Source of the DNA: Sphingopyxis panaciterrulae
Lineage (GTDB): Bacteria > Pseudomonadota > Alphaproteobacteria > Sphingomonadales > Sphingomonadaceae
Assembly: GCF_014199295.1 (NCBI RefSeq)
Contig: NZ_JACIJH010000003.1
Coordinates: 124,001-188,000 of the forward strand
Length of the DNA stretch: 64,000 nt
Reading direction: 5' to 3'
The notes beneath the pieces are model-generated. The model did no database searches and was not told the DNA's origin. It worked only from the letters and a program-made list of their open reading frames with translations. Positions 16,472 through 24,783 of this stretch are shown here, piece by piece; position 1 is the first letter of the stretch; each line of letters starts with the position of its first letter. The position numbers and the translations under genes are program-made.

Positions 16472-18145
16472 GTGTCGGGGAATTCAGCGTTTCGCCTGGA
16501 TTTGATCGGCTCGTTCCGGCTGGTGGGGCCGGATGGGGCGCGGATTCTAATTCCGTCGAAGAGATCATGCATTTTGCTGGCCATGCTGGCGACGTCGCGT
16601 TCGGGCGAACGGTCGCGCCGCTGGCTGCAGGAACGCCTGTGGGGCAGTCGCGAGCGTACCAATTCGCAGGCCAGCCTGCGCCGTGAATTGTCCAATCTGC
16701 GGCCGCTGGTCAATATCGGCGATCCGCCGCTGCTGATCGTCAATCATGAAGCGGTTGCGCTCGACCTGAAACAAGTGGTCGTCGACATTCGCGACCCCGA
16801 TCAGGTCGTCCAGTTGCGCGGCGAATTCCTTGAAGGTATCGATATCGCCTGGGAAGAAAGTTTCGAGGACTGGCTGCGCGAGGAACGGCAGGCGATCGCC
16901 GCCGCGCGCGAGGCGGCCGAAACCGGCGCCCTTCCCGTCGGTCCGCGCGACGACCAGACGTCGTCGAGCGGGCGGCCGACCATCGGCATCGTTGTGCATC
17001 AGCAGGAACTGCCCGCGCAGCAGATGGAGCGGATCGACGATATCGCCGGCAAGCTCGCCGAACGCATCACCCGCCTGCGATGGCTGCCGCTGATCGGCGC
17101 ATCGGCCGGTCCGGTTCAGATTCAGGCCGGCGATACGCTGGTGCGCGCGGGACGCCGGCTGGGCGTTGAATATCTGCTCCACTGCCGATCGAGTTTCGGC
17201 CGCAGCATCGTCATCGCACTGTCCGAAGCGCGGAGCGGCCGAATGCTCTGGTCGAACCGCGAGGAACTGGGCGATGCCGTTTCGCCCGTGGAGATCGATC
17301 GCATCCTGACCGATGTCGTGGCCGCAGTGTCGATGCAGGTCGCGACCGATCAGGAAGAGCGGGTGCGCGACCGCAGCATTCATGACCTGAACGCCGACGA
17401 ACTGTTGTGGCGTGCGCGCTGGCACATGCGCCGCTTGACCGTAGCCGACCTTCAGATCGCGGATAATCTGCTGGACATGGCGGCGCAGGCCCGGCCGGGC
17501 TCAGCAGAAATCCTGATCGAAAAAGCCTATGCGGAAGCATGGAAGCTCTGGGCCGATGGCGAGCCGTTGACGTCGATCGAGACGCTGCGCAGCCAGGTCA
17601 TGTTAGCTCGCGACACCGATCCTTATGACGCGCGAGCGTGGCTGCTGCTCGGCATCCTCGATACATGGCTCGGGCGCCACGACAGCGCCGCGGCGCTGAT
17701 GCAGGAGGCGATTACCCTCAACCCCAGCCTGTCGTCCGCCTATGCGCATCTCGGGAGCTGCTATTCGCTGTCGGGCTGTCCCGAGGACGGGCTGGCGATG
17801 GTGCGCACCGCACTGCGCCTCAATCCGCTCGACGCCCAGAATTTCCACCAGTTCGGCGAACTGGCGCTCGCGACGCTGATGCTCGGCCACCACGACCGGT
17901 CGGTGATCGAAGCCGACAACGCCCTCGCCCGCCGGCCGGGTTATGTCTACGGCCATGTCTTCAAGATTTCGGCGCTGTGGATGATGGGCGAACATGCACG
18001 GGCGCGCGAGGCGAGCGCAGCGCTGCTGCAGGTTCGGCCGAACTTCGATCCCGCGACGCTCGAATGGCTACCCTTCAAGGATCGAAGCTGGAACCGGCGG
18101 CTGCGCGATACACTCACCGACGCGCTGCAATTCCAGCGCGCCTGA
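16472..18145 (+). CDS. SARP-like transcriptional regulator with TPR domain
   Basis: A protein of about 557 residues. Residues 1-90 form an OmpR/SARP-type winged helix (FRLDLIGSFRLVGPDG, RLWGSRERTNSQASLRRELS). Residues about 90-150 are helical like a bacterial transcriptional activator domain. Residues 160-290 resemble the TolB-like domain of CadC/HilA-type regulators. Residues 300-557 are TPR repeats (DARAWLLLGILDTWLGRHD, SSAYAHLGSCYSLSG). I prefer GTG 16472, 7 nt after GGGGGA, over GTG 16457. Its place at the end of the pilus locus suggests it controls the pilus genes. No membrane helix is apparent, so it should act as a soluble factor. Confidence 0.8.
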   Translation: MSGNSAFRLDLIGSFRLVGPDGARILIPSKRSCILLAMLATSRSGERSRRWLQERLWGSRERTNSQASLRRELSNLRPLVNIGDPPLLIVNHEAVALDLKQVVVDIRDPDQVVQLRGEFLEGIDIAWEESFEDWLREERQAIAAAREAAETGALPVGPRDDQTSSSGRPTIGIVVHQQELPAQQMERIDDIAGKLAERITRLRWLPLIGASAGPVQIQAGDTLVRAGRRLGVEYLLHCRSSFGRSIVIALSEARSGRMLWSNREELGDAVSPVEIDRILTDVVAAVSMQVATDQEERVRDRSIHDLNADELLWRARWHMRRLTVADLQIADNLLDMAAQARPGSAEILIEKAYAEAWKLWADGEPLTSIETLRSQVMLARDTDPYDARAWLLLGILDTWLGRHDSAAALMQEAITLNPSLSSAYAHLGSCYSLSGCPEDGLAMVRTALRLNPLDAQNFHQFGELALATLMLGHHDRSVIEADNALARRPGYVYGHVFKISALWMMGEHARAREASAALLQVRPNFDPATLEWLPFKDRSWNRRLRDTLTDALQFQRA

Positions 18146-18155
18146 GATCCCAGGG

Positions 18156-18911
18156 CTAATAGCGGCCCGAGAGCAGGGCGCCGGCGCCGGGAACCCCGGT
18201 CGGCAAGCCGAGGCGCGTCAGCATCTGGTGCGCGGTGCAGATCGCGGCCGATACGACCGGCAGGCCGATCGCATCCTCGATCTTTTGCACCGACGGCAGC
18301 GAGGGCATCTGGACGCAGGCCGACAGGACGAGCGCGTCGATGCCGGTGAGGTCGAGGCGCTTGTAATGGTCGAGCAGATGGATCGGATCCTGCGCCGCGA
18401 CTTCCAGATTGTCGGGGATTTCGAGCGCGAGCCAGTCGGCGACCGCGACGCCCTCCTCCTCGATATAGGAGACGACCATCTGCGTGAGCGGCTTCATATA
18501 GGGCGCGACGAGCGCGATGCGCTTCGCCTCCAGCGCCTTCAGCCCCTCGATCAGCGCCCCCGCGCTCGTCACGACGGGCGCAGCGTGGCCGTTCTCCACC
18601 GTGCACTGGTGGAGCCGCGCCTCGGACACACGGTGATAGCCCTGCCCCATGCTCATGATCGCGACGAGGCAGGCATAGCCGAGGACGTCGACCGCGGCGT
18701 CGGACAATTCGAGCGCGCAGCGGTCCGAGTCCGCGTCCATCGCGGCGAGTTCTTCCTTGGTCACCTTCCTCATCCGCATCCGCGACGAGTGGAAAGTGAA
18801 GCGCTCGGGCGCGATGGCCTCGCGGGCGCGGAGCAGCGCCGGAATCTCGGTCTCCATCGTGACGTTGGAGCTGGGCACGATCTGCCCGATGCGGATGGGT
18901 CGTGCCGTCAT
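18156..18911 (-). CDS. Maleate cis-trans isomerase (Asp/Glu racemase superfamily)
   Basis: A 251-residue enzyme predicted to convert maleate to fumarate. The two catalytic cysteines of the maleate isomerase/arylmalonate decarboxylase family are visible in LGYACLVAIMSMG and LSACVQMPS, and the N-terminal IVPSSNVTMETE motif is typical. ATG 18911 lies 8 bp after the upstream stop; longer frames lack support. As last gene of the operon it would finish breakdown of a maleyl intermediate, feeding fumarate to the TCA cycle. Arylmalonate decarboxylase or another racemase activity is possible but less likely beside a ring-cleavage dioxygenase and an FAH hydrolase. Known NicE in nicotinate degradation plays the same role. 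Confidence 0.83.
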   Translation of the reverse strand: MTARPIRIGQIVPSSNVTMETEIPALLRAREAIAPERFTFHSSRMRMRKVTKEELAAMDADSDRCALELSDAAVDVLGYACLVAIMSMGQGYHRVSEARLHQCTVENGHAAPVVTSAGALIEGLKALEAKRIALVAPYMKPLTQMVVSYIEEEGVAVADWLALEIPDNLEVAAQDPIHLLDHYKRLDLTGIDALVLSACVQMPSLPSVQKIEDAIGLPVVSAAICTAHQMLTRLGLPTGVPGAGALLSGRY

Positions 18912-18919
18912 GGCGCGCC

Positions 18920-19828
18920 TCAGACCGCGACGACCGGGTTGCGCAGCATGCCGATCTTCTCGATCTCGCATTCGACGACGTCGCCCGGCCACAGAAACTC
19001 CTGCGGATCGCGCCCGGCACCGACGCCCGCCGGCGTGCCGGTCGCGATGATGTCGCCGGGTTCGAGGGTCATCACGCTCGATATGTCGGCGACAAGCTGC
19101 GCCACGTTGAACAGCATGAAACGTGTGTTGCCGTTCTGCTTCTCCACTCCGTTGATGCGCGTCTTGAGGCTCAGGTCCTGCGGGTCACCAATTTCATCGG
19201 ACGTGACGATGCACGGCCCCATCGGCGCGAAGCTGTCCTGTCCCTTCGACACGATCCACTGCCCGGCGCGGCGGCAATCGCGCGCCGAGACGTCGTTGAT
19301 CACCGTATAGCCGAAGACATGATCGAGCGCGTCGGCCTCGGCGACGCGGCGCGCGGTGCGGCCGATGACGACCGCGAGCTCGGTTTCCCAGTCGAGCTGC
19401 TGCGTCACCGCCCCATTGTGGCGGATCGGGTCGTCCCACGCGGCGACCGCGGTCGGCGGCTTGGAGAAGATCACCGGCTGCTGCGGCAGATCCTTCGACG
19501 TGTCGAGACTGCGTGCCGATTCCGCGACATGCTCGGTATAGTTGAGGCCGATGCCGAAGATATTCTTGCGCGGCCGCGGGATCGGCGCGAGCAGCGCGAC
19601 ATTGGCTTGCGGCAGCGAGGTGCCGACGAAATCGGCGGTCGAGGCGTTGGTCACCGCCTCTTGCAGGAAGCGCGGCGCGATCGGCCCGAGGTCGATGAAA
19701 TCGAGCATCGTCGAGGGCAGATCCTGCCCGATCGCGGCACCGAAATATTCGACGTCGACCACGAGCCCGTCGTGGAGAAGGCCGAGCCGCGGTTCGGTCA
19801 GGGCCGTGCGATAAGTCACGAAACGCAT
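18920..19828 (-). CDS. Fumarylacetoacetate hydrolase family protein, probable maleylpyruvate hydrolase
   Basis: A 302-residue C-C bond hydrolase. The C-terminal FAH fold (from about residue 90) has NYTEHV, the metal-binding DWETELAVVIG and NDVSARD, and ATGTPAGVG. Between a gentisate-dioxygenase-like enzyme and a maleate isomerase, the natural substrate is maleylpyruvate or its amide, cleaved to maleate (or maleamate) and pyruvate. This is the glutathione-independent branch of gentisate breakdown; no maleylpyruvate isomerase is present. The gap to the upstream gene is 24 bp. Confidence 0.82.
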   Translation of the reverse strand: MRFVTYRTALTEPRLGLLHDGLVVDVEYFGAAIGQDLPSTMLDFIDLGPIAPRFLQEAVTNASTADFVGTSLPQANVALLAPIPRPRKNIFGIGLNYTEHVAESARSLDTSKDLPQQPVIFSKPPTAVAAWDDPIRHNGAVTQQLDWETELAVVIGRTARRVAEADALDHVFGYTVINDVSARDCRRAGQWIVSKGQDSFAPMGPCIVTSDEIGDPQDLSLKTRINGVEKQNGNTRFMLFNVAQLVADISSVMTLEPGDIIATGTPAGVGAGRDPQEFLWPGDVVECEIEKIGMLRNPVVAV

Positions 19829-19852
19829 GGATTTAATCCTGTCTGTTTGCAG

Positions 19853-20986
19853 TCAGGCGGGCTGGTGGCCGCCATGGTCGGAATAGGGTTCCTCGATCCG
19901 GACGCCGAGCGCCTCCATCACGGGGAAATCGTTGAACGAGAAGAGGAAAGCCTCTTCGTTGAGGTCGAGATTGACATGCTCGTGCCACGTCCACGCGGGG
20001 ACGCAGAAGATGTCGTGCGTCTGCCAGTCGAAACGCTTTCCGCCGATGATCGAATAGCCGCGCCCGCCCGCGACATTATAGACGACATTGCCGGTGTGCC
20101 GGTGCGCCTGCCCGCGAAAGCCGCCGGGCAGCATCTGCATATGCGCGCCCATCGTCTGCAGCGCCCAGCCGCCGGTCAGCGGGTTCGCATAGCGCATCAT
20201 ATGCCCGTCGAAGGGCGTCCCGCCCGAAACCTTGGCGAGGTTCCAGAGCGCGTCGCGCACCGCATCCCAGCGATAGACCATCACCGGCGAATAGGGCTTG
20301 TCCCATGCCCCGACACCCTCGGGCCGCAAACCCGCGCCGCCATAGCTCAGCGGCAGGTCGTTCGAGGGGAAGGCGGCAGTCTGCGCGGGCTGCTCGTACA
20401 CCGCGTAGAAATTGGTTTCGAGGCAGTTCATCAGCGGGATGTCGAGCCCGTCCTGCCAGATCGACACCTCGCCATCGGCCGTGACGCCATGGTCGTGCCA
20501 GCAGCCGTTCGGGGTCAGCACATAATCATTGGCGCCCAGCGTGATAGGATGCCCGTCGACGACGGTATAGGCGCCTTTCCCTTCCATGATGAAGCGGTGC
20601 GCCGAGGCGGTGTGCTTGTGCGCGGGGGTAATCTCGCCGGGGCGCATCGCCTGCATGCCGCTGAACAGCCAGCCGCAGACCGCGACATTCGCGCGCCCCG
20701 CGTCGCTGTCGTTGAGCAGGGTGACGACGCGGCGCCCCGCTTCCTCGGGCTTCACCAGGTCGATCGCGCGCAGGCACATCGCGCGCATATCGGCATAGCG
20801 CCACAGCGTCGGGCGATAGCGCGTCTCGGGCTCCCACGGCTCGATCGCATTGGCGCGCTTCCAGAAGGCGCCAGCGTTGCGCCGCGCGAGGTCGTCGTAG
20901 AACGCCTCGAGTTCGGGCGTGTCGGTGACGCGCGACCGGCCGAGAACGGCGTCGCGCGGGTCGATGGTGGCGGGATGGTCGGTCAT
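19853..20986 (-). CDS. Gentisate 1,2-dioxygenase-like cupin, proposed 5-hydroxyanthranilate dioxygenase
   Basis: A 377-residue bicupin ring-cleavage dioxygenase. The first cupin has the iron ligands in PAHKHTASAHRF and CWHDHG. The second cupin has QAHRHTGNVVYNV and PAWTWHEH. WQDGLDIPLMN matches the family's QDGLDIPL region. Homologues open gentisate between the carboxyl- and hydroxyl-bearing carbons. Here the gene is co-transcribed with kynureninase, whose product is an anthranilate, so a 2-amino analogue of gentisate is a plausible substrate; opening it would give an amide. Salicylate or 1-hydroxy-2-naphthoate dioxygenase activity also occurs in this family. The start overlaps the upstream stop (ATGA). 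Confidence 0.82.
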   Translation of the reverse strand: MTDHPATIDPRDAVLGRSRVTDTPELEAFYDDLARRNAGAFWKRANAIEPWEPETRYRPTLWRYADMRAMCLRAIDLVKPEEAGRRVVTLLNDSDAGRANVAVCGWLFSGMQAMRPGEITPAHKHTASAHRFIMEGKGAYTVVDGHPITLGANDYVLTPNGCWHDHGVTADGEVSIWQDGLDIPLMNCLETNFYAVYEQPAQTAAFPSNDLPLSYGGAGLRPEGVGAWDKPYSPVMVYRWDAVRDALWNLAKVSGGTPFDGHMMRYANPLTGGWALQTMGAHMQMLPGGFRGQAHRHTGNVVYNVAGGRGYSIIGGKRFDWQTHDIFCVPAWTWHEHVNLDLNEEAFLFSFNDFPVMEALGVRIEEPYSDHGGHQPA

Positions 20987-22002
20987 GACGCCTTCTCCTC
21001 GCTGGGATCGTCCGCGGGCGGGACCTCGTCCACGAACAGGGCCGACGCGCGGGGAGTCCGGTCGACCGTCAGGTTGAAGATGTCGAAGCGGTTATAGCCG
21101 CCGACGATGTCGTGCATCAGCTTGGGGCGCACGCAGTCGCCGAGGTCGATCTCGGCATAGACGATGCCCTCGTCGTCGATCAGCGCGTCGCCGATCAGGT
21201 TGCCGTGCGGGTCGATGACGCCCGAAAAGGCGCTGTTCGGGCGCGACAGCAATTCGCGGTTCGCCGGTCGGTCGGCGCTCATCGCCACGATGATCTCCTC
21301 GCTCACCGTCGAGCAGGCGACGATGGTGAAGACCTTGCCCTCGAAGCTATGCGCGGTGGCGCGGATCTTGATCGCCTCGGCCATATTGTACGACGCGGGC
21401 GCGACGAGCAGCGCGATATAATTGGCGACGTGGACGAGTTCGCCCTGCGACAGCAGCGCGAAGCGCGCGAGGGTGTTGGTATTCTCCCCGCACGCGAGCG
21501 TGCCGAGCGACCCCACGGGCGTGTCATAGACACGGATCGAGGCGCCGTCGCCGCCCGCCCATGTGAGCTTCTCGGCCCAGGTCGGGACGAGCTTGCGGTG
21601 GCGCCCGAGCAGGCTGCCGTCGGCACCGATGATGAGGTTCGTGTTGTAGATGGTGCCGACGCTGACCGGATCGCGCTCGTTGATCCCGATCACCACCGTG
21701 CAGTCATGATCGCGCGCGGCGGCGCACAGCGCCGCGACCTCGGGCCCCTCGGCGAGGATCGAGGCGCGATAGAGGCGTTCGTGCCATTCGGCCCCCTCGA
21801 TCGGAGTCATCAGCCAGTTCCAATAGGGATAGGCGGCGATGAATACCTCGGGAAAGGCGACGAGCTTCGCGCCGTTTCCCGCCGCCTCGGCGATCAGCGC
21901 GCACGACTTGTCGACCGTCGCGGCGGGATCGAGGAAGACCGGCGCGGCCTGCACCGCGGCCACCTTCGACTTGGGCAGGAAGGGCATCGACACCTCGCTC
22001 AT
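20983..22002 (-). CDS. Nitrilase-superfamily carbon-nitrogen hydrolase, proposed ring-cleavage-product amidase
   Basis: A 339-residue enzyme with the Glu-Lys-Cys triad visible in VAFPEVFI, GRHRKLVPTW and TLACGENTN. Annotation as a nitrilase is usual for this branch, but members hydrolyse nitriles or amides. No nitrile source is evident in this operon, whereas opening of an aminated ring by the next enzyme would yield a primary amide, which this enzyme could hydrolyse with ammonia release. ATG 22002 overlaps the kynU stop by 4 bp; the frame extends to 22041 but that start would break the ATGA coupling seen at the neighbouring junctions. Substrate is inferred from context only. Confidence 0.8.
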   Translation of the reverse strand: MSEVSMPFLPKSKVAAVQAAPVFLDPAATVDKSCALIAEAAGNGAKLVAFPEVFIAAYPYWNWLMTPIEGAEWHERLYRASILAEGPEVAALCAAARDHDCTVVIGINERDPVSVGTIYNTNLIIGADGSLLGRHRKLVPTWAEKLTWAGGDGASIRVYDTPVGSLGTLACGENTNTLARFALLSQGELVHVANYIALLVAPASYNMAEAIKIRATAHSFEGKVFTIVACSTVSEEIIVAMSADRPANRELLSRPNSAFSGVIDPHGNLIGDALIDDEGIVYAEIDLGDCVRPKLMHDIVGGYNRFDIFNLTVDRTPRASALFVDEVPPADDPSEEKAS

Positions 22003-23240
22003 GTCACCGCCGCCCGCTCTTGATATTCGGGCTTGGCCCACGCCTCGGTCGCGCAGACCCTTTCGAGCCGCTCGACCGTCTCGACGATGTCGCGGTAGCG
22101 GAGATAAAGCGGCGTCAGCCCGAAGCGCAGCACGTCGGGGGTGCGGAAGTCGGCGATGACGTCCAGTTCCTTGAGCGCCTGGACGATCTCATACCCCCGG
22201 GGATGGGCATAGGCGACCTGGCTGCCCCGGCGCGCCGGGTCGCGCTCGCTGGCCAGCGCGAAGCCGTAGCGGGCGCAAAGGGGCTCCATCCGCTCCATGA
22301 ACAGGTCGCCGAGTGCCAACGATTTGCGGCGCAATTCGCCCATGTCGGCCTCGAGCAGCAGGTCGACGCCCGCCTCGAGCGCCGCGAGCCCGAGCACCGG
22401 CGGCGTGCCACAGAGGAAACGCTCGATCCCCGGCGCCGGATCATAATCTTCCTCGAACGAAAAGGGCCGCGCGTGGCCGAACCAGCCCGAGAGCACCGGC
22501 GTCGCCGCCTGATGCCGCGCCGCGGCGAACAGATAGGCGGGCGCACCGGGGCCGCCGTTGAGGAATTTATAGCCGCAGCCGATCGCGAAATCGGCGTTGG
22601 CGCCGCCCAAATCGACGGGGATGGCCCCGGCGCTATGGCTCAAATCCCAGATGACAAGCGCGCCCGCGTCATGCGCCTTGCGCGTGACCTGTGCCATGTC
22701 GCGGACGCGGCCCGACTTATAGTGGACCTGGGTGAGGAGCAGCACCGCGACCTCATCGTCGAGCGCGTCCAGAACCGCATCGGGGTCGGCCGTCACCGCC
22801 CTCACCCGCCCGCCCGAAAAGGCCTCGATCCCCTGCATCATATAGACGTCGGTCGGGAAGTTCGTCGCCTCGGAGAGCAGCTTCGCCCGCCCCGGCCGCA
22901 GCGACAGCGCGGCGGTCAGCGCCTTGAAGATATTTACTGACGTGGAGTCGGTCGCGATGATTTCGCCGGACGCCGCGCCGAGCAGCCGCGCGATCTTGTC
23001 GCCGATCCGGCGCGGCGCGGTCGACCATAAGGCGCCGAGCCATGAGGTGATCAACCCTTCGCCCCACTCCTGAGCGATCACGCGCGCCAGCCGGTCGGCG
23101 GTCGCCTTCGGCAGCGCGCCGAGCGAATTGCCGTCGAGATAGATGAGGCCATCGCGGAGCTGGAAGCGATCGCGGAAACCCGCGAGCGGATCGGCCGCGT
23201 CGCGTTCCGCGGCATCGGCGGCGAGGAGCGTCCCGGTCAT
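21999..23240 (-). CDS. kynU: Kynureninase
   Basis: A 413-residue PLP enzyme that splits kynurenine (or a ring-hydroxylated kynurenine) into an anthranilate and alanine. Visible features are YLDGNSLG near residues 34-41, TNFPTDVY, WDLSHSAGA with the PLP-contacting Asp, and the PLP lysine in GCGYKFLNGGPGAPAY. Length matches the family. It lies between kynB and the amidase gene with ATGA overlaps on both sides, so its anthranilate product is probably handled by the downstream enzymes. Confidence 0.93.
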   Translation of the reverse strand: MTGTLLAADAAERDAADPLAGFRDRFQLRDGLIYLDGNSLGALPKATADRLARVIAQEWGEGLITSWLGALWSTAPRRIGDKIARLLGAASGEIIATDSTSVNIFKALTAALSLRPGRAKLLSEATNFPTDVYMMQGIEAFSGGRVRAVTADPDAVLDALDDEVAVLLLTQVHYKSGRVRDMAQVTRKAHDAGALVIWDLSHSAGAIPVDLGGANADFAIGCGYKFLNGGPGAPAYLFAAARHQAATPVLSGWFGHARPFSFEEDYDPAPGIERFLCGTPPVLGLAALEAGVDLLLEADMGELRRKSLALGDLFMERMEPLCARYGFALASERDPARRGSQVAYAHPRGYEIVQALKELDVIADFRTPDVLRFGLTPLYLRYRDIVETVERLERVCATEAWAKPEYQERAAVT

Positions 23241-23866
23241 GGCAGATCCCTCAAGATCGCGCGCACCGGGCTCGCGTCGGCGCCGACGATGCGCAGCGGC
23301 AGCGCGACGAGTTCGTACCGGCCCGGCGGCACGTCATCGAGGACGAGCCCCTCCAATATCCGCATGTCGGCGGCCTTGACGGCGTGGTGCGCGTCGAGCG
23401 TCTTCGACTGTTCGGGGTCGAGCGAGGCGGCGTCGGTGCCGATCAGGCGGACCCCCGTCGCGCCGAGCCGCGCGATCACCTCGCTCGCGATCGCGGTGAA
23501 ATCGCTATCCCAGCTTTCGTGCGGGAAATTCTCATACGTGCGCAGCAACACCCGCTCGGCGCCCGCGACCGCGTCCCAGTCGATATCGTCCACCTCCACC
23601 CGGCCGCGCGCATGGCGGACGTCGAGCAGCACGCACGGCCCGATATAGGGTTCGAGGTCGCACTCGGCCGACGACGCGCCGTCATTGGCATAGTGCAGCG
23701 GCGCATCGCCGTGCGTGCCCGCGTGGAGCGGCGTGACCATCGCCCCGACATTGACCGGGCAGCCCTCGCCGATCACCGCATGGCGGTGGAGCGCGAAGGG
23801 CGGCTCGCCCGGCCATACGGGCACCGCGGCGTGGAGCGGCTGCGAAATGTCCCACATCCGGCTCAT
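23237..23866 (-). CDS. kynB: Kynurenine formamidase (cyclase family)
   Basis: A 209-residue metal-dependent hydrolase that removes formate from N-formylkynurenine. The family motif HAGTHGDAPLHY is present near residues 50-61, with WDISQPLHAAVPVWPGE at the N-terminus. Length matches bacterial KynB. It overlaps kynA upstream and kynU downstream by ATGA. Confidence 0.93.
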   Translation of the reverse strand: MSRMWDISQPLHAAVPVWPGEPPFALHRHAVIGEGCPVNVGAMVTPLHAGTHGDAPLHYANDGASSAECDLEPYIGPCVLLDVRHARGRVEVDDIDWDAVAGAERVLLRTYENFPHESWDSDFTAIASEVIARLGATGVRLIGTDAASLDPEQSKTLDAHHAVKAADMRILEGLVLDDVPPGRYELVALPLRIVGADASPVRAILRDLP

Positions 23867-24783
23867 GCGCCCGTCCCTTGAGCATAATCCCCACCCCCAT
23901 AATCACCCCCTTGGCGCGGCGCGACCATCTCGGTGCGCATCGACCAGAGCTCGGGGAAGAAGCTGAGGTTCAGCGCCTTGACCAGATAATTGACCCCCGA
24001 CGAGCCCCCGGTTCCCGGCTTGTGGCCGATGACGCGCGCGACGGTCTTCATGTGCTTGAAGCGCCATTCCTGAAAATAATATTCGAGCGCGGTGATCTTC
24101 TCGGCGAGCGTGTAGAGATCCCAGTGGCGCTCGACGTCGGTGTAGATGGCGAGCCACGCCTTCTCGACCGCCTCCGACGGCTCATAGGGCTGGGTCCAGT
24201 CGCGCTCCAGCCGGTCGGCCGGAATGTCGAACCCGCGCCGCGCGAGCAGCTTCAGCAGTTCGTCATAGAGCGACGGCGCTTCGAAAGCCGCGCGCAGCCG
24301 CGCCATCGCCGCCGCATCGTCCTTGTGGACAACCATCATGTCCGCGCGCTTGTTGCCGAGCAGATATTCGAGCTCGCGATACTGCTGCGACTGAAAGCCC
24401 GAGGCGCGGCGCAAAAACCCGCGAAAGGTCAGGAAATCATGCGGGGTCAGCGTCGCGAGCACTTCCCAGCTATGAATCATGTGGCGCTGGATCGTCGCGA
24501 TGCGGTCGAGCCCCTTGCCCGCAAGCTCCAGCCGGTCGGCGCGGATCGCCTCGACCACCAGCCGCACCTCGTGGAGCACCAGCTTGATCCACAGTTCCAT
24601 CGTCTGGTGCATGATGATGAACAGCATCTCGTCGGGCTTGTCCGACACCGGCACCTGCGCCGACAGAAGCTGCTGCGTCTGGATATGGCGCGCATAGGTC
24701 AGGCCATTGTCCCACTGGATCGTCTCGCCGTCGATCTCGGTCTCGAAGATGTCGGTGCCCCCGTCCTTCGTCTGCCTGATCAT
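23863..24783 (-). CDS. kynA: Tryptophan 2,3-dioxygenase, divergent pocket
   Basis: A 306-residue haem dioxygenase that opens the indole ring. Family motifs are clear: MLFIIMHQTMELWIKL with the distal His59, SGFQSQQYRELEYLLGNK, EWRFKHMKTVARVIG with the haem-ligand His, and GTGGSSGVNYL. The N-terminal motif that is usually Y-G-x-Y-L in this family, where the second Tyr lines the indole pocket, reads Y-A-R-H-I here (residues 30-34). With the unusual hydroxylase upstream this suggests a modified substrate such as 5-hydroxytryptophan. Activity on tryptophan itself remains possible. Confidence 0.93.
   Translation of the reverse strand: MIRQTKDGGTDIFETEIDGETIQWDNGLTYARHIQTQQLLSAQVPVSDKPDEMLFIIMHQTMELWIKLVLHEVRLVVEAIRADRLELAGKGLDRIATIQRHMIHSWEVLATLTPHDFLTFRGFLRRASGFQSQQYRELEYLLGNKRADMMVVHKDDAAAMARLRAAFEAPSLYDELLKLLARRGFDIPADRLERDWTQPYEPSEAVEKAWLAIYTDVERHWDLYTLAEKITALEYYFQEWRFKHMKTVARVIGHKPGTGGSSGVNYLVKALNLSFFPELWSMRTEMVAPRQGGDYGGGDYAQGTGA

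Noticed and set aside
19853-20986. Plain gentisate or salicylate dioxygenase in an unrelated catabolic module
   Set aside because: No gentisate-forming enzyme is in the operon, and translational coupling to kynU argues for an anthranilate-type substrate. It cannot be excluded without assay.
18902-21097. A 731-residue plus-strand frame
   Set aside because: Antisense to the FAH hydrolase, dioxygenase and part of the amidase; no motifs, and biased composition typical of a shadow.
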